Source: Azorinus chamasolen (Eukaryota; Mollusca; Bivalvia; Cardiida; Solecurtidae). Taken from it: a stretch of DNA of 64,000 bases. Position numbers and translations under genes: made by a program. The notes under the pieces were generated by a model that saw only the letters and a list, made by a program, of their open reading frames with translations, was not told where the DNA came from and did not search any database. Location of the stretch: the NCBI GenBank assembly GCA_963576725.1, contig OY755241.1, positions 78,046,003 through 78,110,002 on the forward strand, read 5' to 3'. Of this stretch, positions 10,905 to 22,068 are shown piece by piece (position 1 is the stretch's first letter; each line of letters begins with the position of its first letter).

Positions 10905-11090
10905 ATGGTGCGTCAGCCGATTCGTCTATTGTTTCGTACCGAAGTAAATTTCCGATATAAAACGCAGATCAACGAGAAATCTACCCAGCAGCCGGGAAGA
11001 AAAGACATTTATCTCTGTAGAAACGGTCCGTTCTTGTTCTTTAACAAACCTCTATCGAAGCTATTTGATGATATTTCAGGGAGAAATTGA
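10905..11090 (+). other. Conserved 61-residue frame, left copy of a convergent pair
   Basis: ATG-started frame beginning MVRQPIRLLF and containing GRKDIYLCRNG and NKPLSKLFDDI. The partner on the other strand (start 11954) keeps most of these residues while many differences fall at third codon positions, which looks like past selection on protein. No known domain is recognised. The frame ends at 11090 in RN and a stop. Confidence 0.4.
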
Positions 11091-11414
11091 CAGAGTTGAT
11101 TTGTCAGGACTTTCATTCTGTGTTAACTTCCGATGACCTCCTCTGACCCCGAGAAAATGTTACGAGCCATTTGATTGGTTGACAATGACCCGGTTATTTC
11201 GACTGTCTGCTCGAAGTCAAACTACATGTAAACATAAATACTTGAACAGCTCTGGTCTATCATTTCGACCACTAAGGGCCTTTTTCAAAGATTTTCAAAG
11301 ATTGTCATGTCAAAATACTCGTCACATTTATGTTACATGCATTCAGCCATAAAATCAAAGAGAACAATGTTGATCCAGCGTCGTGGTGACGTTGGGTCGT
11401 TACTTTAAATATCA

Positions 11415-11435
11415 TGACGTCACCAAATGACGTCA
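11415..11435. promoter_or_regulatory. Paired CRE sites (TGACGTCA)
   Basis: Two perfect TGACGTCA octamers at 11415-11422 and 11428-11435, 13 bases apart start to start. The octamer is the known CREB/ATF binding site; use here is unproven. Confidence 0.4.
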
Positions 11436-11597
11436 TGAGCCCATCTTTCTTTGATAACATTGAAACTTCATCAAATAACAAAACATCCGTTCGCAAAACA
11501 TTCTGACGGACATAGCCCAATTGCATTATCATCCCTCACTAGTCTAGCCTCGTCATAATGATCAGTAACCACAACGTTGTGGCCTTCTAAGATGGTT

Positions 11598-11954
11598 TTA
11601 TTGCCAACATTTGCATTTTAAAGACAAATATTTGACAGACCGCGGAAACAACAACGCTTGACACACCTCTCTGATTTGTCCAATGAAAACGCCCGTTTCA
11701 ACCGAGACAGTTGAAGGTCGCTCAAACCGGAAGTTGACTAGGAAGGAAAACGGCGACAAAATCAAACACCATTTTCTCCTCCAAATATCATCAAATATTT
11801 TCGACAGAGGCTTGTTTATGGACAAGAACTTACCGTTTCTACAGAGATAAATATCTTTCCTTCCCGACCGATGAGTAGATTTCACGTTGATCTGCGTTTT
11901 ATATCGGAAATTTCCACCGGAACGGAACAGGGGGAGAATCGGCTGCCGCACCAT
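11598..11954 (-). other. Conserved frame, right copy of the convergent pair (118 codons)
   Basis: ATG at 11954 in the context TACATGGTGCGGCAGCC, as in the left copy. Residues 1-57 match the left copy (MVRQPI, NFRYKTQIN, GRKDIYLCRNG, NKPLSK, FDDI). A consensus donor, ACG followed by GTAAGTTC, falls inside the match near 11835, so the ATG part could be a first exon. Downstream the frame stays open but is unrecognised. Confidence 0.4.
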
Positions 11955-13066
11955 GTAGTGTATTAACGTGCTAGTTGCTTTAAATAAACTATATTATAAC
12001 ATAACTCGTGGCTTCAGCGTGACGTAACACTATCATTTAATTTTTGATATTCACGGGCATATATTCACTAGTGATTAACATTCGAATGACCGAACTGTAT
12101 TCATACGCGCTGTCAAAACAAACAAACTGACGGATGGTGACCTACCTGTCAACGATTGAGTCACGATATATGGCAAAGGACTGTTGGCACTTGCGTCTTA
12201 ATTTCGATAAAATAATACAAATTGTAATCGCTGTCAGTAATTATATACAAAATGTATACAAAAAAAGACCTACCAGCTACTCCGACCCATACAATCCATT
12301 CTACATAGAAAATGCCTCCACAACTTTGCATTTTCTTCACCGCATGTCCTTTTGTTTATGCAGATATCTACTCATAAAAATATATCGTCAATCAACAACT
12401 ATAGTCATCTGAATCCAGCAGTCAGCACAAACATATTTCAAATATGCTATACTCAGCTGTTCGCGAAAATCTTCCTCCTGTTCCAACACATTTTATGCAG
12501 CAGTTCGTACTGAATCTTTTGTCCATTTCAAACTTTTTCACTGAACTTGAATCGAGATTTTTTTCTCGGTGGAAATGTCCATGTCCATGTGTATACAACA
12601 CTAATGAAGGGCTTAATATACCAAAAACGAAGGCGCATTTCGAATCCCATTGACAGTGAGTGTCAGACGTGTTGGCGACTGTATGTGGGTCTTCATGTAA
12701 ATTGCGCGCTTTACATAGACACAGTGTCATGTTGTGTACAATGACGTCATAATGTGACGTGTTGGTAACTCTGTATGTCAAAACTGTAACTCAAAATTTA
12801 TTTTGACGTGTTTCTGTATGTTTTTGTATCATAAACTATCACAGTTAAATTGAATACCAGAGAGGTCTGAATTAGATCCTGGTTGATATGACAGTAAGTA
12901 AAAAAAAGTTGGAAAATTTGGACCTACTTTGTCCCAGTTACCTAGCGAACCTAATAACACCTTTCATTCATCATTTCTATATGTAAGGAGAATTTATAAC
13001 AATCCACGTTACTGCTGAAATATTGGCTGCAAATAACATTTGTGTGTGTTATGTTATAAATAGGAT

Positions 13067-13208
13067 CTTGCATTCTTGTTCATGATTATTGGATTTTTTA
13101 AATTCGTCTTTTTAAAACGATAAAAAAAACTCGCTAAAGCTCGTTTTTTATCGTTTTAAAAAGACTCATTTAATAAATCCAATAATCAAGAACACTCATG
13201 TAAGATTA
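13067..13208. repeat. Long foldback near the right end of the hAT-like element
   Basis: ATCTTGCATTCTTG...GATTATTGGATTT and GTCTTTTTAAAACGATAAAA are matched by their complements around a centre near 13138 (CTCGCTAAAGCTCG). Arms are about 70 bases. Confidence 0.8.
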
Positions 13209-13237
13209 TCTATGTCTTTTTCGATCAAGTGCCAGTG

Positions 13238-13330
13238 ACGACGAGTTACTCGGCGTCTCATCTGGAACCAAACTGTTTGCATACTTAATCACAGATTCGA
13301 CATTGGCACCGAAAGAGTACCCAAACTTGC
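13238..13330. mobile_element. Family H palindromic MITE, right part
   Basis: ACGAGTTACTCGGCGTCTCA then CTGGAACCAAACTGTTTGCA and ATTCGACATTGGC, matching 14930-14990. Confidence 0.65.
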
Positions 13331-13356
13331 TATTTAACACTCCATGGGTATTATTA

Positions 13357-13586
13357 TGTTTATTCCAAATTCCAATACCTACTGAATATTTATGGACAAA
13401 ATAATTATAATGAAATATGGATGGAGGAACATTGTAACCATTTTCAGAAGTAAATAAACACATCTATCCAATTTAATTAGCAAACAGGTAAGACCATGAT
13501 CAGACGGCTCATATAGGAGCCGTCTGATATGAGTCTACTCTACAAATGCGTGAAAAAGCGTGTACATGTATATGAAGGACAGAGTT
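13357..13586. mobile_element. TTAA MITE, family A, diverged
   Basis: Left terminus lost; left arm from TTATGTTTATTCCAAATTCC, intact core GATCAGACGGCTCATATAGG and a worn right end GAAGGACAGAGTTAC. Confidence 0.6.
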
Positions 13587-13679
13587 ACACAATTACTTTT
13601 TTCACCCTCGTGGAGGCATGTAGATACACCAAATGAGTGTATGTGCTACATTGTTACCTGTAAATATTTCGAAATAAAC

Positions 13680-14350
13680 ACAGTAGACCCCTCTAAACCG
13701 GATAGTTAGAAGAATTAAGTTCTTCTTAATGACCCCATACAAAGGTGTAGACCTAGAACAGAGGGCTCCTCTTGGAGCCCGGGCGTAGACCTATATATCA
13801 GAGAAGCCCTGTTATCAATGTATGCACTGTTTGCTACACCAATGTTTATCAAAGGATTTCACCAGCATAATTATATTTATTTTCTAGGAACCACTTGCAT
13901 GGAAATTGAGCCGGTTCAAAATTTCAATTTGAACGAGTTCATCGTATAAAATATGGGAGTTAAGACCGGCATTGAGACTAGTTTGAACGTCCTGTGTATA
14001 GGTGACTAATGACTATAGACCAAGTAGTGGTTGCTTTCTTGTTAGTTTGTATTTAACCATTTTTGAATACGTTAAGCCTTCGCTAGGCAGATCAACAGAT
14101 AAAGGTGCGCATTCGAGTACAGTAGAGCATGTCACAAGCGGTCATCAATTTATTGAACAAATGAATCTTCAAAAGCAGGGGCTGCTTAATACAGGACAAA
14201 ATTAATGCAGAAAGCTCCTCGAGTTGCATTAAGCTACCACCTGCCTTACAGGCCAATAATTAGACATTTTTTATGACTACTCAAGGCAGGTTCTACTGTA
14301 CTATGATGTGGCTCCTCTTTAGAATTGTCTCGATGAGACTAGTCTAAGGA
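13680..14350. mobile_element. Fragments of family D and F MITEs
   Basis: 13680-13700 is a family D left end (ACAGTAGACCCCTCTAAACC). 14175-14300 is a family D right half ending in GGTTCTACTGTA. 14311-14347 is a family F remnant. 13740-13810 is a GGCTCCTCTTGGAGCC core. No gene is seen between them. Confidence 0.5.
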
Positions 14351-14604
14351 GTGCTCAGTTGTTGGATAAATAAAGGGACTTTTCCGAAATTGTTCAAATT
14401 TGCGCATCTTGTATGACGCCTTCGAATGGGCGTTTTAATGTGTGTGACGTGGGTTGTTATTTTATTTCCTGTTAGTAATGAGACAATTATTATTTTCAAA
14501 CAGTGTGGATCCAGATCAAGTGGCGAATGTGTCGGTTTCTGAAGAGGCTCTGATATTGATGCCTCTAAAAATAAACAACAAGGAGAAGACAACAGATGAT
14601 TTTA

Positions 14605-14998
14605 ACTCTTTTGGCTCCAAATAACTTTCGTCTGCAAACATTGCCGTCTGCTTTAAAAGCACATAAGTCGAGTGTTAAACAATTTGGATCCTGATGAGAC
14701 GCCGAGTTATTCGGGGATCTCATCTGGATCCACTTTGTTTGCAAATACACTCAGAGGTTGCAGCAAACACAATTAGTCATCTCCGGTGATCGTAGCAGTG
14801 ATCTGCCAAATTGTGTCGTCTGCAATATTTGTCGTCTGCTACAATTTTCATTTTTATTTTTTCTTATTAAAAAAGAAAAAAGAGTCACAGTAACAAATAG
14901 TTTCGGTCCTGATGAGATGACGAGTGACTCGTCTGGGTCCAAACTGTTTGTATAGGTAATCAAAGATGTGACATTGGCGGAGAAAGGGTTAAACAGAC
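14605..14998. mobile_element. Two family H palindromic MITE copies
   Basis: Cores at 14680-14740 (GGATCCTGATGAGACGCC facing its complement) and 14895-14950 (GGTCCTGATGAGATGACG). Each follows CGTCTGCAAA / CGTCTGCTAC words. The second copy ends GAGAAAGGGTTAAAC at 14998, so family H may share the TTAA-type terminus. Confidence 0.6.
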
Positions 14999-15132
14999 GT
15001 GAAAACCTTTCGGTTAATTTGACTTCTGTTTGCAAACAAATCCTGTAGGGGAAACAACTCCTGTTTACCCCGTTGAGACATATTATTTCTAAGTCAATTC
15101 CCCTTTGAATTTTTTTTTCTGTTAATTCGTTT

Positions 15133-16123
15133 TTAGCTCACCCGAGCACAAAGTGCTCAGGGTGAGATTTTGTGATCGCCTGATGTCCGTCGTCCGTCGG
15201 CGTGCGTCGTCCGTCGGGCGTCAACAATTTCAACCTTTAAAAATCTTCTCCTCTGAATCCACAGGGTTCTTAGCTTTCATCTTTGGTACATAGCATCATC
15301 TGTAGGTCCTCTACAAAAGTTATATAAATTAAGCCCCTAGGGTCAAAATTGGCCCCGCCCCAGGGGTGCCTTGTTCTCAATAGAAACATATAGTAAAACT
15401 TTGAAAATCTTCTCCTCTGAAACTGGAATGTTCTCAGCTTTCATATTTGCCACATAGCATCATGTTCAAGTCCTCTACAAAAGTTATATAAATTATGGCC
15501 CTGGGGTCAAAATTGGCCCCGCCCCATGGGTAGGCAGTTTTCAATGGAAACAAATAGTGAAATCTTTGAAAATCTTCTTCTCTGATACTGGAAGGCTCTC
15601 AGCTTTCATATTTGGCACAGAGCATCATGTTCAGGTCCTCTACAAAAAGTTATACAAATTATGGCCTCGGGGTGAAAATTGGCCCCGCCCCAGGGCAGGG
15701 CAGTTTCCAATAGAAACAAATAGTGAAATCTTTGAAAATCTTCCTCTCTGAAACTGGAAGGTACTCAGCTTTCATATTTTGCACATAGCATCATGTTCAG
15801 GTCATCTACAAAAGTTATATAAGTTATGGCCCTGGGGTCAAAATTGGCCCCGCCCCAGGGGTGGGCAGTTTTCAATAGAAACATATAGTGAAAACTTTGA
15901 AAATCTTCTCGTCTGAAACTGGAATGTTCTCAGCTTTCATATTTGGCATATAGCATTATGTTCAGGTCCTCTACAAAAGTTATATAAATTGTGCCTATTG
16001 GGTCAAAATTAGCACCGCCCCAGGGGAGGCTAGTTTTCTATAGAAACATATAGTGAAAATTTTGAAAATCTTCTCTGATTGTCTGGTGAGCGCTTCAGGG
16101 CCATTCTGGCCCTCTTGTTTCTT
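15133..16123. mobile_element. Pearl-type element with about five 158 bp core repeats
   Basis: The left arm is a hairpin (CTCACCCGAGCAC...GTGCTCAGGGTGAG, 15137-15166) followed by GTCCGTCG repeats. The body is five tandem units, each with GAAAATCTTCTCCTCTGAAA, CTCAGCTTTCATATTTG, CTACAAAAGTTATATAAATT and GGTCAAAATTGGCCCCGCCC. The right arm is GTGAGCGCTTCAGGGCC...GGCCCTCTTG, a hairpin. This is the layout of the oyster pearl elements, which are Helitron-related in some analyses. Confidence 0.8.
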
Positions 16124-16273
16124 AGTTGACTATGCTGACTGTGAAGCCCATCCCCACATGCCAATATAAACGCATTTTCACGCCTTTGCAGAAAGTCTGA
16201 TCTGGGTCTACTCTGTTTTCTTTGGAAATACAATGTATATAGATGTGAGTCTACAGTTTCTACCAAGGTAATA

Positions 16274-16463
16274 ATGCACCGTGTGTTCATGAACAAATGT
16301 ATAATTCCGGCTAATAAATATTCACCATCTGTTCATGAACAAATATAGAATTCCGGCTAATAAATATTCACCATCTGTTCATGAACAAATATAGAATTCC
16401 GGCTAATAAATATACACCATGTGTTCATGAACAAATGTAGAATTCCGACTAATAAATATTCAC
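16274..16463. repeat. 46 bp tandem repeat, four copies, inside a MITE arm
   Basis: Unit CACCATCTGTTCATGAACAA then ATATAGAATTCCGG and CTAATAAATATT. The first unit continues without a break from a family C MITE arm (16200-16273), so the tandem grew from MITE sequence. Confidence 0.85.
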
Positions 16464-16639
16464 CTTTTCTGATATGAATATTGAACAGCTATACACGGAT
16501 AAAATATTGCTAGTGACAGACGCTTCACAGCAGTAGTGGCTGATGAAACATCACTGAATGAAACAATCCGCAAATGAAATTAAATATTCATTCTTTAGTC
16601 TGCTTAGCAAACTTTGTCACGGCGAAAGGAGAACCGTAA

Positions 16640-16815
16640 CCATTTACTCCAGAAATACGCCTTTCTGTGCCTTTGAAAACAGAGTAGACCCTGACTAGAC
16701 TGTTCCTACATGCATACTCTGTTTTGTTTATGATACAATATAGATATAATTCAACAGTTTCTGCTATGACCAAACATCCTTGGTGTCCATGTGCTATGAT
16801 AACAATTAATCTCAT
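16640..16815. mobile_element. TTAA MITE, family C, incomplete
   Basis: ATACGCCTTTCTGTGCCTTT, a worn core near 16680-16720, then AACAGTTTCTGCTATGACC and GTGTCCATGTGCTATGATAA. No clean TTAA at the left. Confidence 0.5.
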
Positions 16816-16821
16816 TAATAC

Positions 16822-17021
16822 TTAACCTATTCCCTCATATTGACGACTCTGTAAAAGTCACTTTGTGAAACCATTGTGATAAATAGGAGCAAATGCTCTA
16901 TTTATCACAATGATTTCAAATTACAACATTCTGAAATTTCCTTTTCTCTAGTTAATGCTCCATTGGGTAGATTTATTCAAAGAGGTTGTATCTTAAAATA
17001 GCCTATGAGGTAATGGGTTAA
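16822..17021. mobile_element. TTAA MITE, family B, complete
   Basis: TTAA at both edges; ends CCTATTCCCTCATA and TATGAGGTAATGGG. Centre: AACCATTGTGATAAATAGGA facing its complement. Family B contains an internal TTAA (CTCTAGTTAATGCTCC) that is a landing site in other copies. Confidence 0.8.
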
Positions 17022-17128
17022 GATGTGGTTATTTCTTACATGAATATTCATCGAGTAAAGGGTTAGTCCTGATCCCGGCTTGGTCCCAGATGAGACGCCC
17101 ATCTACAATGTTGTTTGACACTTGGGCA

Positions 17129-17377
17129 TTAACCCTTCTCTTGTTGAATTTTAAAATACATTTCTCCTTCTTTACAAATACCCTGTTTGTATATATATAT
17201 ATCTTCACTGTGTACACGTATTTCGCTATGCAATCACTGCTGTGGAGTGCACTTGCTGCACAATCAACTTGTAAATAGTGCGGACCATGATGAGACAGCT
17301 CCTGCAAGAGCTGTCTCATCTGGGTCTTCACTATTTACAGGTAAGTATATTGACGTGAATAGCAAGCGAATGGTTAA
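17129..17377. mobile_element. TTAA MITE, family E
   Basis: TTAA at both edges; left end CCCTTCTCTTGTTG, right end AGCAAGCGAATGG. Core CTGATGAGACAGCTCCTGCA...GAGCTGTCTCATC between GTAAATAGTGC and CACTATTTAC. Confidence 0.75.
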
Positions 17378-17587
17378 TTTCGAAATCGCACCAGATTCAA
17401 ATACATGTACAAGTAAATAATATTTTTCATAACGGGGTAAGAGTTAAATTGTTTGACAATCTCTTATGATAACTGTTAGTCATTAACCTATTCTATCATT
17501 GACGACTTTTGGTGCCTCTGTACAAGTCACTCTCTGAGACCATTGCAAATCTGATTCTCTTGTGTTGATTTAGAGAGAGAAAAAAAA

Positions 17588-17665
17588 CATGCAAAACACT
17601 TATCGAGATTCGAACCGGAGATCTTTTATACTCATACGCGTTACCACTGAGCTATTAAACTACAT
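17588..17665 (-). repeat. tRNA-like head (pol III A and B boxes), probably SINE-derived
   Basis: Minus strand has TAGCTCAGTGGTAACGC (A box) and CCGGTTCGAATCTCG (B box) at tRNA spacing. The acceptor and anticodon stems do not pair, so it is not a working tRNA gene. Confidence 0.5.
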
Positions 17666-17679
17666 GTAAGGTAAATACG

Positions 17680-17745
17680 CACGCACATACGAACATACAC
17701 GCGCACGCACTGACGTACATACGCACGCACGAACCCACGCATATA
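17680..17745. repeat. Degenerate ACGCACATACG microsatellite
   Basis: Alternating ACGC and ATAC tetranucleotides. Confidence 0.7.
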
Positions 17746-18220
17746 TAAACGAATATAAGAAAATGCGAGAGCTTTCTGAAAACAAATGCCCACATGTCCA
17801 GAAGAGTATCACTACAGGTCTGTATCTCAAAATGTAATAGCAATCTATAGCTCGAACAATTTGACCTGGACTCTCGCCTTTATGCACAATACATATATAA
17901 TGAGAGAGATGACGCTGTATAAATAAAACTCCGTCGGAAAATCGTGAAGTCAATTCTCGCTGAAATTACGGGAGAGCGATAACCCGTGCATATGTAAACC
18001 ATACAATCACGAGACTGTCCATACATAGTTGCTTAGCGGGACACGCGCCGTGGATAACCCCGTGCAATTAAGTAGGTCAGGGTCCAGGTCAAATTGTTCG
18101 AGTTATACCCAATACAATACTCTGTACACTGTACTATACACATGAAGTCTAGACAAGGTAACTATATACATGCATGCAAACACACCCATTTCTAGAAAAC
18201 AAATACATCATAAAATCTAT

Positions 18221-18499
18221 TACAGTAAGATGTTGATGCCTCTTTGACAGGTGGCTGCTTACAGGATGAAGACATGCATACAGCTCCTAGAGGAACTGGC
18301 TGCATGACTTTCACCCTGCATTAAGGTACACTGGCTGCATGACGTTCACCCTGCATTAAGGTACACTGGCTGCATGACTTTCACCCTGCATTAAGGTACC
18401 ACCTGGCTGCATGACTTTCACCCTGCATTAAGGTACCACCTGTCTGTAAGATCGATGATGATACTTGTTTAGACTTCGACCTGTCGAGGGCTTACTGTA
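18221..18499. mobile_element. TA-flanked MITE, family D, with an inner tandem expansion
   Basis: TA edges and CAGTAAGATGTTGATG start; right end GGGCTTACTG. The right inner arm (CTGGCTGCATGACTTTCACC, then CTGCATTAAGGTAC) is repeated four times between 18295 and 18440, while the left arm is single. Confidence 0.75.
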
Positions 18500-18704
18500 A
18501 TAAACAATATCAAACAAGTTATTACTGAGGCTACTCACCGTATATTGATTCCATAATCCATGCGTACATCATATACATACAAGACGAATACTGATGCAAG
18601 GCATTGGATCGCCGCGAAATTTGTGTACAAGGAAGGTTTTTAATAAGGAACTGTTTTGTTAAGACAATTGAAATACAACATTTCATTAAAAACTTAACGA
18701 GATA

Positions 18705-19346
18705 TGTAGCCTCTAGAGTGTAATGACGTAGTGACCTAGTTTCGAACCCGACATGATCCATATTTGAACTTGACCAAGATTGCATGTGGACAAACATTCT
18801 GATAAAATTTCAGTAAGATCTGATAACATTTGTAGCAACTTGAGTGTGAACAAGATTTTTCTATGAGTTGACCTAGTGGCCTAGTTTATGACTGCAGGCG
18901 ATTCATATTCGAACTTGACCTAGATTTCATCAGGGTCAATACACAACCAATTTACTTAAAGATCAAGTGCAAAATGTGGCCTCCAGAGTGTTTAGGATTT
19001 TGTAAGATTTGACCTAGTGACCTAGTTTTTGACCCGACATGACCAATATTCGAACTTGGCGTAGATTTCATGGAGACACATTCTGATAAAATTTCAGTAA
19101 GATCCAATAAGATTTGTAGCTTCTAGAGCATTAACAAGATTTTTCTAAGATTTGACCTAGTGACCTTGTTTTTGAGCCCAGGTGACCCATATTCGAGATT
19201 GACCTAAATTTCATGCAGGGCAAAACACAAACCAATTTACTTAGAGATCATGTGCAAAATGTGGTATCTCAACGGACAACAGACGAGGGACATCCAACGA
19301 TCCTAAAAGCTCAGCATGAGCACGTCGTGCTCTGGTGAGCTGAAAA
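18705..19346. mobile_element. Pearl-type element with about four tandem core units
   Basis: Units share GATTTGACCTAGTGACCTAG, CCATATTCGAACTTGACC, ATTTCATG and CAAAACACAAACCAATTTAC. It ends CATCCAACGATCC and GAGCACGTCGTGCTCTGGTG, the arm hairpin used by other pearl-type copies. Confidence 0.7.
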
Positions 19347-19920
19347 AATGAGGATAAATGAATATCCTACTCCCCTTCTCTAAAAAGGTGATAATAAAGA
19401 GACAAGGCTATAAATAAAAATATAGTCATTTATTATGAAACAAATAACTATGTAAACAAGAAAATATACTATGGCATGCTGATAAAGAACTCTGTTGCAA
19501 ACTGTAACAAGTAAATACCAGGTAAAACTATTATGACATATGCATTGTTGGAAGTATCACATGAAACTTGACACAGATATCTAAGGCGGTCATTGATTGG
19601 TTCAGAGGCATATTGACGATACCAAAACGTAAGAGGATAAATATTTTATCCCGTCACTACAGCCGCTAGTGACGTAATAAAGGGGTAGCATAATAAACCT
19701 AAGTTTATATGTACAGTAGAGGTTTATTTGTATAGTAGGTGTAGGAATTTCTTCTTACAACAGGAACTTTTTTTAATTTTTCTACAAATATGTTTTACCA
19801 AAAATAACGTATAAGTTGAAAGAAAAAACACTTAATATGGATAATTATCATTAACTATCCCAGTAAAAACCCAAACCGTCATTAAAAAAAATAGAAAGGA
19901 AAAAGAAAGAAAAAAAAAGT
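19347..19920. other. No gene seen
   Basis: AT-rich unique-looking sequence. A minus-strand AATAAA lies near 19430 without a matching exon. 19880-19920 is an A-rich tract beside the tRNA-like head. Confidence 0.5.
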
Positions 19921-19998
19921 TTCGTCAGCGGTGAGAATCGAACCAGGGCTGACTGCATGATAGGCGACCGTGGTAACCACTACGCTATCAGGCCAGAC
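19921..19998 (-). repeat. tRNA-like head with oligo-T behind it
   Basis: Minus strand: GATAGCGTAGTGGTTACCAC (A box region) and CTGGTTCGATTCTCACC (B box), then a T run (pol III stop) at 19908-19918. Stem pairing is poor; a SINE head or tRNA pseudogene is more likely than a tRNA gene. Confidence 0.5.
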
Positions 19999-20004
19999 AT
20001 ACTT

Positions 20005-21228
20005 CAAGGGAAATTTCATGCTACTATATTGACGACTTTTTTAAATAAAAAAAAAAATAAAACGACTTTTTTAAATAAATAAAACAATAAAACTTCATTA
20101 AAACATTTATCACTCTCATGATAATTTAATCAATAAACTCTTACAAGGGCTGTGATGGTCATAGACCTAAATATAGCCTGTTCAGTTCCATTAACGAGTG
20201 ACGTTGGCCCTATCTAAAAATAGAAACCGAGACGACGGAATTCGATTTTGACCATGTAGAGCCTCCGGTAGAATAATAACCATGTCTGTTTGAATTAACA
20301 TATCGACTGTCGATTCAAATGATCTTATTTTTCAAATTCGAGCACGTTTTCCCGTCTTGTAAATGTAAGTCCCATCTACAGCACTGAAGGGCATAATTTA
20401 GAACGAGAGCACCGCAAACAGGTGCACGACTACAGTATTGACCCGGCTTCACAATTCTGCGACTTTGACCCGGCTTCATTTATGTTTTTACAAAACTGTT
20501 TTTGGCATTTAATGTCGATACTTCGACGAAAAAAGTGCCATAATTATTGTTATTATTGTACATTTGTTTGATAAATTTCTTTTTAAACATCGTATGAAGG
20601 TTTTTACATCACATATTTCACTACATCAATAATGCAGATAGAAACTATTCTCTGCCACGCTCTCATGTGCCAATTCATTTGGTTCATCTCACCGATTTAC
20701 GCGGAATAGACTTTGTGAAACTTGTCGCTACCCCTCCTACATGGGTAAATACTTTTGAACATTCCATTAGTGATCGCCGCTCATGCGGCGATCAATAACT
20801 TAGCATTATCACTAGAAATCACCAAGCAAATGACTCCACTGTATCCAGCTTGGGTATCCAGTGTGGATTTCCCCGGGGTGTGTATCGCGCGCGCCTCATG
20901 TAGATCAAGGTACGCTTAATGTCTGCGCAGCATTACAAGTTTACATTCTTGATGGGTTTAAATTTTATGTCACCTTATTTCTAAAACAAGACATGTTACA
21001 GTATGGTATTTTCCAGTTAATAAATGAATACAGTTTATCCAGTAGCCATTGCCAATCGTCGTTTCATACGATGTTTCAATCAATCTATCCCATGTTGGGT
21101 GCCAATTTCATAGGGTTTGTCATAAAAGGTCTGGTTCTATGTGGATTTGGATTTTATTCTAAGGGATCTGAAACAATGCAAAATACTTAAACAAAATGAA
21201 TATTGGATTTCAATAAATAAAATCCAAT
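20005..21228. other. No gene seen
   Basis: A repeated 'gacccggcttca' occurs at about 20441 and 20467. A perfect 10 bp-stem hairpin (tgatcgccgc-tcat-gcggcgatca) is at 20771-20794. An 'aaaataaaacgacttttttaaa' duplication is near 20035-20095. A 109-codon frame at 20861-21190 shows no recognisable domain. Confidence 0.5.
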
Positions 21229-21436
21229 ATACATTAAAACCTCTCTATGTCGACCACTAAATTGTGTTTATTAATTGGTATTTTGTGCAGGTGGTTGCTT
21301 AAAGCAAAGTGAAAGTATGACAGAACGCTCATATAGGAGCGTTCTGTTTTACTTTCACCTTGCTTTAAGCATCCACCTGCTTTAACACAAAATACTTGAT
21401 GTATTTTAGTGGTCGTTATAGAGAGGGTTTACTGTA
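21229..21436. mobile_element. TA-flanked MITE, family D2
   Basis: Ends ACATTAAAACCTCTCTATG and ATAGAGAGGGTTTACTGTA. Core GACAGAACGCTCATATAGGA folds back; outer arms CAGGTGGTTGCTTAAAGC and GCTTTAAGCATCCACCTG. Same subfamily as 25296-25488. Confidence 0.75.
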
Positions 21437-22068
21437 TCTGATTGTCGTACACGACAGGCAAACAAACGTACATGTATGGCGGTGCCTAGCATATTAACAC
21501 ATCTTGCACACATCGTGCGTAAACATTAACTGTAAAACAAGAATAATTATGGATGAAATGAAGATATAATTACCTCTGGGTAAAATGATAATTTTCCCTG
21601 AGATACAATGTATTTTATAAAACTCTACCCAGTTTATGAAACTGGATGTCGACTCGATGTATCAAAAAATACAAACGACCCGCGATTCTCGTGCTTAGAG
21701 TTTGGTTTCAAAGTTAGTTGTTTTTTCCCTTTACCAAAACACACAATTTGTTAACTAACATTAATATGTAGTTACAAAAAGACATGTTTCAGTCTTGACT
21801 TATACATATTCATTTCTACGCTATGACAAACTTACTGATAGTTAAACAAAACGGAAAAAGTACACGTAGATATATATCTAAACCTGTATTTCATGAATAT
21901 TTATGAAAGAAAAAAAATGACATCATGAATATTAATTAGATTCACTTAAGTAGTCCCATTTCGAGTATTGATTTGGACGTGTTAAACATTTAAGTACTGC
22001 ATGAGTATAATTATGTATGACAGACCCATTCATTATAAATACAAATTAACTAAATGAAGTTAGTAAAA
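21437..22068. other. No gene seen
   Basis: AT-rich, no tandem structure or convincing exon. 'catgaatatt' words near 21890-21930 resemble family C right ends. Confidence 0.4.

Larger units (their letters stand above)
10847..13237. mobile_element. 2.39 kb hAT-like TIR element inserted in a family H MITE
   Basis: The ends are inverted: CACTGGCACTTGATCGAAA at 10847-10865 and its complement at 13219-13237, with weaker pairing for about ten more bases. The flanks acgccgaa (10839-10846) and acgacgag (13238-13245) each differ by one base from ACGCCGAG, the sequence expected in an uninterrupted family H palindrome, so the target duplication is 8 bp. That size is typical of hAT elements. No transposase is visible. 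Inside are a convergent peptide pair, two CRE sites and a terminal foldback. Confidence 0.7.

Noticed and set aside
15133..16123. Definite Helitron
   Set aside because: The 3' hairpin is not followed by a CTRR terminus that I can place with confidence, so only the pearl-type layout is claimed.
18534..18651. Minus-strand exon (acceptor AACAAAACAG, donor GTGAGTAG)
   Set aside because: The donor is good but the acceptor lacks a pyrimidine tract and the peptide shows nothing recognisable; too weak to list.
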